Assembly: GCA_011317545.1 (NCBI GenBank)
Contig: WUJK01000008.1
Coordinates: 248,001-312,000, forward strand
Source: Coniella vitis
Taxonomy: Eukaryota; Ascomycota; Sordariomycetes; Diaporthales; Schizoparmaceae
Direction of reading: 5' to 3'
Length of the DNA stretch: 64,000 bases
Part shown: one piece after another, positions 58,967 through 64,000 of the stretch
Layout of the letters: every line of letters starts with the position of its first letter
Numbering within the stretch: the stretch's first letter is position 1
Made by a program: the position numbers and the translations under genes
The notes under the pieces: generated by a model
Databases searched by the model: none
What the model saw: the letters and a program-made list of their open reading frames with translations, nothing else
What the model was told of the DNA's origin: nothing

Positions 58967-61407
58967 TGTTGCTTTGTTTGCTTCTTTCTCTGACACCCTG
59001 TGTGTTCACACGTAGGTATATGTTTCAATGTGGAGGTCACTCCAGACTATGAATTGGTCAAATAGATCAAGGATAGAGTCTCCTCCGGATGGAACAAACT
59101 TCGAGCTTGACGATCCAGGAAACGAGCTTGAGATTGTGGGGAGACTTCTTGGCAATATATATACACATAAATATAAGTCTAAACGATCTGTGGGGCTGAT
59201 TTCGTTGTAGCTTTTCCTATATTGCTCCTGAAGGATCGTGTGCTGTGAACTAGCGCGTTGATCTGGTAAGCCACGGCATGATGTAAGTAGAGATACAGGA
59301 TAATGCGGCTGCCTGAGCTGGGCATACACGCAAGGCCGAAGTCCCAAATGGTGGCGGCACTGGCTCGGGTGCTAGGCAGCAGAATTACTGAACAGAAAAC
59401 CCAGCATCCCCAGATCTTTTGGCAATGCCGGGGGTGCGTGCATACCAAAGGTCACTTAAGTGGTCCCATGGGGGGAGAATGTAAGATTAAACAGAAATGT
59501 GTAGGTGCAGATGAGTAAGTCAAATACCTCGCCAGGTAGGACTTCTGAGGATGGGGCCCGGGGGGCTGCATTGGCGATCGATGGCTGTGAGTGTATCAAT
59601 TCTCTCATAGGTGGCCCGCTGTACATTGATATCGTTGTTATTTCGTCCTGTCTGTCGACTTGGATGCTAGCCTATAGGCAAGTTTTCAAGAGGTTCAAGT
59701 GACGGTCAATTTGGGCTACTATGTATCTTTCGCATCGACGATGCTGCACCACGGAGCCAATGAACTGAACGGAATCAACCCAAACTCTTTACAAGCCAAG
59801 CCAAAGAATCCCCACCCAGGCTAGTCGCACAGAGGGGGTTAAAAGAGTTGGAAGCGATTTTTAGGTCCGTTTTCGAAAGGAAATAACTTGCCTTTTCTTT
59901 TTCTTTGCCTTGGTCACTGGACGGGGCTGCTTAGTGGCTACCGATGGAATCAGAGAGGCAGAAGGTAAGCGGATATTGATGATGTCTTGGTCCGGATCAA
60001 ATCACTGGGAACCGTGCTTCGGAGGGTTGTAATAAAGCTTGCCTAGGGTTGGAAGATCGACCACTTAACGCTTGACGCTATACACTGATCTGCTCTGTCA
60101 TGCCCACGGTAATGGACTCGCCTTGATCCCAACAAGGATGGCTTCATATGACAGAGTACGGAGGACTCAATAGCAACCAAGAGGTAAGGGCTAGGTATTC
60201 TCATCAACCGACTATCCAGGTGCAGAGATGACTAATCGGCAGGCTTTGAGTGCTACGTACTACATAGTACCCGCGAAATCACCTGGACAGTAAGTACTAT
60301 TTGCCCGTTAATGGAAGTTGGCCCAGTGTCTCCAGACGGGAAACACGATTCCTCATGGCGCCCTCCTGCCTACTTTGGTATTTAGCGGTAGTCAGAATCG
60401 AGTAGATGATTCCAAGGCCTTTGATCCCGGTGACTGATTCCAAACATGAGCTGTCTTTGGCAGATGCCTTGTGGCGTTCGTGACGCCTCAAAAAGAAGGG
60501 CCGAAGACGGTGCACTATGTGTATATGTAGTAAGGAGGTGCCTCATATTGCTCGCTGGATGTCGAGATAGGATGTACAAATGCCTTGGAGCCATGGATAG
60601 GCTGACGACAACAAACTCAAGTAGCCACAGAACAAGTCGCCAACTGCGATGCAGATAGTGCCCCTCACTTCCAGACCGGCGTATGGACAGGCTGCCAAAC
60701 AAACACTTGGTAGCGAATGTTTTACCCCTCCGGGGAGGGCCGGGGGGCGGGGTCCGCGTTATGCGCGTCTTGATGCTTGCTTTTCCCTGCGCGTCTGTCT
60801 CGGTCTTGGTTGTTCAGACAAGGCAACAGCTGTCGGTCTTTGATAGGCATCTTGCTTTTCCTTTCAGATAGAGCCATTGGCAGGTCGGTGCTGAGATATG
60901 TGGTCTGATTTGCGGGTACAAAGAAGACGAAGAGGAAGAAGATGATATTGATAGCGCAGATGGAACGTCCTTGCCAGGCACGAGAGGACTGGGCACTGGG
61001 CTGTCCATGGCAAGGGAGTGCACCCCGAAAATGCCCTCGACGCTGATCTGCAACCTTGGAGCCTGGCTGAATTATCAAGATGAAGGCCGAGCTGCCTGGC
61101 CGCCCGGGCCACCCGCTGCACCTGGTGGAGTAGCTCTCTTGTGTTTGCTTGGGATTGAGTTTACGGGCAGGTGGGGCTGTGCTAAGAATAGACGTTCCCA
61201 TTCAGTCCGTCCCGCACCACCCCAGGGTTGGGGTTAGCCTAAGGGGGTCTGCACCTTGACCTAGATGACGACGTCATTGGACCGCTCGCCTTCTATCAAT
61301 CGCGTCTTGTCGCTTTCATCAACGCGTCTCCGAGCCATGTACGGTGTTGGTTCCTCTATATTATCCCCACCCTTAAGAGGCAATATATCGACGTGAACCA
61401 AGCTATT
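58967..61407. other. Divergent GH30 / UPF0029 promoter region
   Basis: About 2.4 kb between divergent starts. On the GH30 side, TATA-like sequence lies at about 59154-59178, roughly 190-210 bases before its start codon. The dispersed 9-mer occurs at 59717-59725 and 60261-60269. No gene is supported; frames are short and overlap on both strands. Confidence 0.5.
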
Positions 61408-63249
61408 ATGGCGACTCAGCAGGATCTCCAGGAGCTACTCCGGCTGCAAACAGCACGCAAAATGCCCATCAAGGATGCAATGGCTCAGATACGAGCGTTG
61501 CAGCTCGTCAGCTTACGTAGGTCAGTTCTGTTCTGCCTCTACGGGCCTTTTTGCATTCCACGACAAGCCCCACCTCTTTCTACGAGGTCAAGACAAAGTC
61601 AACCACAAGACCACCCAAAACCCTAACAACCAAGCTTCCTCAGTATCAAACAGATAGCCGATGCCCCGCTTCCCGATGTAGAAGCCGCCCTCAAAGACGC
61701 CAAAGCCGCCCGCGCTCTGCAGAATGCGTGCAAGGCCCATCTCAAGCGCATACAGGCTTCCCCATCCGGCGCAGCAGCAGCAGCATCCACTAAACGACCT
61801 GCCGCAGTCGACTCGGCCTCGTCACAGGCGAAAAGGTCGAAATATGCTGGTAGTGGCCCGGGTGACACTAACAGCAGCAGCAGCAGCAGCGACGGCTTCC
61901 TACTCGGCCCAACAGACTTGACGCCCCAGCAACTCGAGGCCTCGCTCGCGCTGCCCCTCGACACGGACGAGGACCGTATCGCGCAAAAGGCTGTGCAGAC
62001 GAACCGCGCACCGCTCGTTCTGGCCTTTGCGGTCGAGTTGCTGCGCCATACGATGCCGGAGCAGCCGCCGTCAAGCAGGCTGTCACTTGCGCAGGCTGTT
62101 GTTAGCGCCAACTCGAGATCCAAGGCTGTAAATATTGGGCTGCAGAAGGGGCCTAGTGCTGACGAGGAAGGATATGGTGAGGGGCAGCCTAGGATAAGAG
62201 TTATGGGTCGGGAAGTTGCAGTGCTGAAGCGGGGTGGGTATGAGTGGAAAGGCGAGGAAGAGGAGGACGATAAACAACAAAAGGCACAGGAGGAGACAGT
62301 TCTGCCGGAGTCTGGGCATTATACAGCAGGTCAAACCGACACGGTAACTGCAGCCCCTGCAAATACATGGTCAACAAGCACCTCCGTCTCTCTAAAGAAA
62401 TCCACATTCATTGCCCGCGCAACCACCATTACCGATTCTGCCCAGCGGCCCAAACTCCTCAAGGCCCTTTTTGACGCCCGTCCAGAACTCCGCTCAGCAA
62501 GCCACAATGTCTGGGCGTATCGAATCCGCCCTTCTGAAACGTCCACGAGCACCCAAGTCCGTGAAGCTTCGCATGATGATGGAGAAAGTGGCGGTGGGGA
62601 TCTGGTGCTTCGCGTCATGCGCGAGGCGAATGTGGTTGATACCCTGGTCGTCATGACGAGATGGTACGGAGGCATAATGCTGGGCCCGGATCGCTGGCGG
62701 CTCATGCGCAATGTTGTCTCGTCTGCCTTGTCGGAGAGACTTCGGCGGACCGGCGTGGAGGCGTCGTTGGCTGGCGAGGCGGTATGGGGATTGGATCTGG
62801 AAGCCATGAGAAGCAAGATGAGGGATGGTGGTAGTGGTGGAAGCCATGGGGCCTCCTCTTTTCATTTTGCTGGTGGCCTTGTCTATCATCGTCCAGAAGC
62901 AGCACGGAGTTACCTTTTAAAGAGTTTTGCGAGCGCTCCGCTGGAGAATGGCGCGGTTAGTGAGAGGGATGGTACCGCTGTCGCATCATCCACCACGACG
63001 AAAAGAAAACACACAACAATCAAAGCCCAGGATGCGGAAAAGGAAGAAAACTTGGGTTTGCTCCTCGGTGCCTTGCGGCTTCTGTTTGATAGCTGGGCTG
63101 AGGCGCTGGGGCCCCTGGAACTGGATAGGCGGGCGTGGGGGTGGTATACTGCCGTACGGCCCGATGTTGACAGCGGGCTGTCTGGTTGGGGCGCCAAAGG
63201 GACCTTGAGGCTCAAGAGCATTCTTGACTTGAGGAGGAATACTGGGTAA
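61408..63249 (+). CDS. IMPACT-family (UPF0029) protein without RWD
   Basis: Carries the IMPACT/UPF0029 fold known from mammalian IMPACT and yeast Yih1, regulators of the Gcn2 kinase, and from the uncharacterised yeast YDL177C. Two exons, 61408-61520 and 61644-63249, joined across a 123-nt intron (GTCAGT donor, CTAAC branch site, CTCAG acceptor), give 572 residues. The short first exon starts MATQQDLQELLRLQ and the junction gives LQLVSLRSIKQIADAP. A helical N-terminal domain (about 1-75) and a block NRAPLVLAFAVELLRHTMPEQ (about 145-165) precede the UPF0029 domain (about 290-410; HNVWAYRI, VVMTRWYGGIMLGPDRW). No RWD domain is visible, so it resembles the YDL177C type more than Yih1. A glycine/serine-rich insert follows (about 430-440). 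AGC and GCA codon runs occur at about 61773-61787 and 61872-61890. Confidence 0.85.
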
Positions 63250-64000
63250 ATGTCTAGATGGGGGGTTGGCATTATTGCTTTTGCGCTGATATAGACCGGT
63301 CTGCTGATGTGAGCGTGAGGGCGTTGTAATTATTCTGCCTAATCAAGCGATCTTTCCAGTGATGTGAGGGGTGCTTATAGAGTCGAAAAAAGAAATTTAC
63401 ATGTTATGATACCATATTAATGACGATAAACTCGCGGACTAGTATTCTTCTGTTCATTTATCAAGTGCAATGGTATATATAGATGAGGTGAAATTGGGAT
63501 CGTAGGGGCTGTATACAGATATATATATATATATTTCAGAGCAGCCCCACCGGGTCTCTACCGTATCATGGCCATGAAAATAGTCACTGTTCGAACTGTT
63601 ATTAGAACCAGCCAGATGCGAATCTGAAAGTCTCAACAAACACCCAACAGTCTTGGTATTTACGTGGCAATGTCATTTGCGTACTCACCACTCTGTGCTG
63701 CTTGGTCATGTACCCTCACACTGGCAGGACTGGGGCAAGCCTACCCAGATAGGGACAAAAAGGCAGCAGGAGGGGGGGGGGGGCTGAGAAAATCCCACAC
63801 ACCCCTGTCAAACGAATGCACCCGACAAAAACCCTTCCAAAAATTTTGGACGGGTTTCCCACTGGCCTTTGTTTGTATTTTTTGGCATTGAAGTGAAGGA
63901 TAGGCTTGCTGTGAAGAAGAACAAGCATTGGACGTAGGATTTTGCGAAGATATTCAACCAACTAGCTAGCTAGCCAACCAGCCAGCCAGCCAGCTCATCA
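63250..64000. other. 3' flank and window end
   Basis: AT-rich 3' region with an (AT)n run (about 63519-63531), a G homopolymer (about 63772-63784) and CTAGCTAGC / GCCA repeats at the edge. No gene seen. Confidence 0.55.

Overview
The window is nuclear DNA of a filamentous ascomycete, most likely a sordariomycete and perhaps Hypocreales. The protein repertoire supports this: a HET-domain protein, a G1 (eqolisin) acid peptidase, a GH30 endo-1,6-beta-glucanase, a DUF7918 protein, a Cdc15/Imp2-type F-BAR protein and a fungal-length NOT1. Genes carry short introns (about 56 to 151 nt) with GT..AG ends and CTAAC/CTGAC-like branch sites, and coding sequence prefers C or G at third positions. The species assignment is inference. 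No tRNA, rRNA, CRISPR array or transposon coding region was recognised.

Layout. 1-5266: no confident gene, one weak 272-codon reading frame. 5267-7441 (+): copper amine oxidase ending in a peroxisomal SRL tripeptide. 7442-10437: a possible decayed gene, then the promoter of a secreted G1 acid peptidase (10438-11663, +). 12555-13703 (-): GH43-like glycosidase. 15022-17169 (-): secreted beta-lactamase-fold serine hydrolase. 17748-19208 (-): HET-domain protein with a short C-terminus. 20411-22307 (-): DUF7918 protein. 24067-25492 (-): seipin. 26261-29432 (-): F-BAR/SH3 cytokinesis protein, diverging across about 2 kb from NOT1, the CCR4-NOT scaffold (31421-38251, +). 38252-46185: an 8-kb gene-poor stretch. 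46186-47745 (+): GDS1-type winged-helix protein. 47746-52322: a second gene-poor stretch. 52323-54227 (-): mannosyl-3-phosphoglycerate synthase. 55045-56445 (-): OMS1-like mitochondrial methyltransferase. 57440-58966 (-): GH30 endo-1,6-beta-glucanase. 61408-63249 (+): IMPACT/UPF0029 protein.

How the genes relate. This is not a biosynthetic cluster. It mixes core housekeeping genes (NOT1, F-BAR, seipin, OMS1-like, UPF0029) with secreted or niche enzymes (G1 peptidase, GH30, GH43, serine hydrolase, amine oxidase) and one self/non-self type gene (HET). The most unusual protein is the mannosyl-3-phosphoglycerate synthase, an enzyme of mannosylglycerate synthesis better known from thermophilic prokaryotes; no partner phosphatase is in the window.

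The most unusual non-coding signal is a 9-mer, TACATAGTA / TACTATGTA. It appears at least 20 times, only between genes, and sometimes assembles into perfect palindromes. NOT1 and the GDS1-type gene are also preceded by long stretches (about 670 and 915 nt) with no ATG on the coding strand, which suggests long AUG-free 5' leaders.
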